NCBI RefSeq assembly: GCF_947494755.1
Contig: NZ_CANLVZ010000024.1
Span: 1 to 34,354, forward strand
Origin: an uncultured Tateyamaria sp.
GTDB taxonomy: Bacteria > Pseudomonadota > Alphaproteobacteria > Rhodobacterales > Rhodobacteraceae
Reading direction: 5' to 3'
DNA length: 34,354 nt
The notes under the pieces were generated by a model that made no database searches, was not told the DNA's origin, and was given only the letters and a program-made list of their open reading frames with translations. The position numbers and the translations under genes were made by a program. Below, in pieces: positions 34,155 to 34,354 of the stretch (position 1 is the first letter of the stretch; every line of letters begins with the position of its first letter).

Positions 34155-34277
34155 GTCCGGGAATTAAAGGCATAGTCCCGAAATTAAGGATACAATCCAG
34201 GAAATAACAGTACAACCAGTAACTGATTTTGCTCAGTTTTTTGAAGCAAGCGTCCGGGAATTAACAGCGCCATGACA
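34155..34277. repeat. Transposon end on the tniA side with four transposase-binding repeats
   Basis: Four related 16-base sites lie on the plus strand: GTCCGGGAATTAAAGG (34155-34170), GTCCCGAAATTAAGGA (34175-34190), ATCCAGGAAATAACAG (34195-34210) and GTCCGGGAATTAACAG (34252-34267). The first three are spaced exactly 20 bases apart, about two helical turns. The outer terminus is TGACA (34273-34277), the complement of TGTCA at the other end. The tniA promoter probably lies among the sites, which would allow self-regulation. Confidence 0.8.
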
Positions 34278-34354
34278 CCCGCCTTCGAGGCAAGCGAGAC
34301 CATCGGCTATATCGGTTTGAAAGTGAGCTTCTGACGGATGCGTACCCGCAATTC
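34278..34354. other. Flank beyond the transposon end
   Basis: The last 77 bases show no recognisable gene. In no frame do they continue the interrupted IS1182-type transposase at the other side, and they do not repeat the 5 bases found there. Confidence 0.5.

Larger units (their letters stand above)
30601..34277. mobile_element. Minimal Tn5053/Tn7-like transposon (tniA-tniB-tniQ)
   Basis: A 3,677-base unit bounded by inverted ends that both begin TGTCA and carry an internal (C)TTAATTC..GGAC site at the same offset of 10 bases. It holds only tniA, tniB and tniQ, with no resolvase (tniR) and no cargo. The gene order with tniA next to one end agrees with the Tn5053/Tn402 family. The 5 bases outside the two ends (TTGTT and CCCGC) do not match, so no target duplication is visible. 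tniB is frameshifted, so the copy may be immobile on its own. Confidence 0.8.

Noticed and set aside
30601-34277. CRISPR-associated transposon (CAST)
   Set aside because: TniA/TniB/TniQ are present, but there is no Cas12k or Cascade gene, no repeat array and no room for cargo between the ends.
34272-34334. 20-codon open frame at the right edge (starts MTPAFEASE)
   Set aside because: It is too short, starts within the transposon terminus, lacks a ribosome site and stops before the window end.

Overview
The window is 34.4 kb of GC-rich DNA with densely packed, translationally coupled genes. The gene content is that of a marine alphaproteobacterium of the Roseobacter group (Rhodobacteraceae). 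This placement is inferred from gene families and layout known from Ruegeria pomeroyi and relatives; no rRNA or other phylogenetic marker lies in the window. Positions 1-29844 hold an almost complete methylated-amine catabolic island. Positions about 30169-34277 are a mobile-element scar and a small TniA/TniB/TniQ transposon.

Layout. 1-588 is a gene-free leader with inverted repeats. 589-2503 carries folD and an AraC/GlxA-type regulator, followed by a convergent EamA transporter (2488-3369). 3466-6616 is a plus-strand operon of tdm and two small exported proteins. tmm (6628-7962, minus) is divergent from a small membrane protein (8119-8511). gmaS-mgsC-mgsB-mgsA (8525-12917, minus) is divergent from amt and a 57-residue membrane microprotein (13121-14720). 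dmmD-dmmA-dmmB-dmmC (14877-18728) meets a cupin-HTH regulator (18729-19385, minus), which is divergent from a second GlxA-type regulator (19485-20483). mgdD-mgdC-mgdB-mgdA, which resemble soxG/A/D/B, occupy 20480-25511 on the minus strand. They are divergent from tmoX-tmoV-tmoW (25800-29844).

How the genes work together (family knowledge applied to the sequence). TmoXVW imports trimethylamine N-oxide (TMAO). Tmm oxidises trimethylamine to TMAO, and Tdm splits TMAO into dimethylamine plus formaldehyde. DmmABC, with DmmD, demethylates dimethylamine to monomethylamine. GmaS makes gamma-glutamylmethylamide, MgsABC converts it to N-methylglutamate, and MgdABCD regenerates glutamate while passing the methyl carbon to tetrahydrofolate. 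FolD oxidises the resulting methylene-THF, and Amt handles ammonium or methylammonium. The carbon is mostly burned for energy and the nitrogen is kept.

Most unusual points: FolD has Gln and Glu where the catalytic Lys and Asp of bifunctional FolD normally sit, which predicts a dehydrogenase without cyclohydrolase. The MgdB subunit has lost the zinc cysteines of SoxD. MgsC lacks the iron-sulfur cysteines of glutamate synthase. A strong terminator-like hairpin splits dmmD from dmmABC. A 15-base sequence is repeated exactly upstream of folD and dmmD. An overlooked microprotein gene follows amt. The 3.7-kb transposon has symmetrical ends but a frameshifted tniB and no visible target duplication. 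No tRNA, rRNA, CRISPR array or defence system was found.
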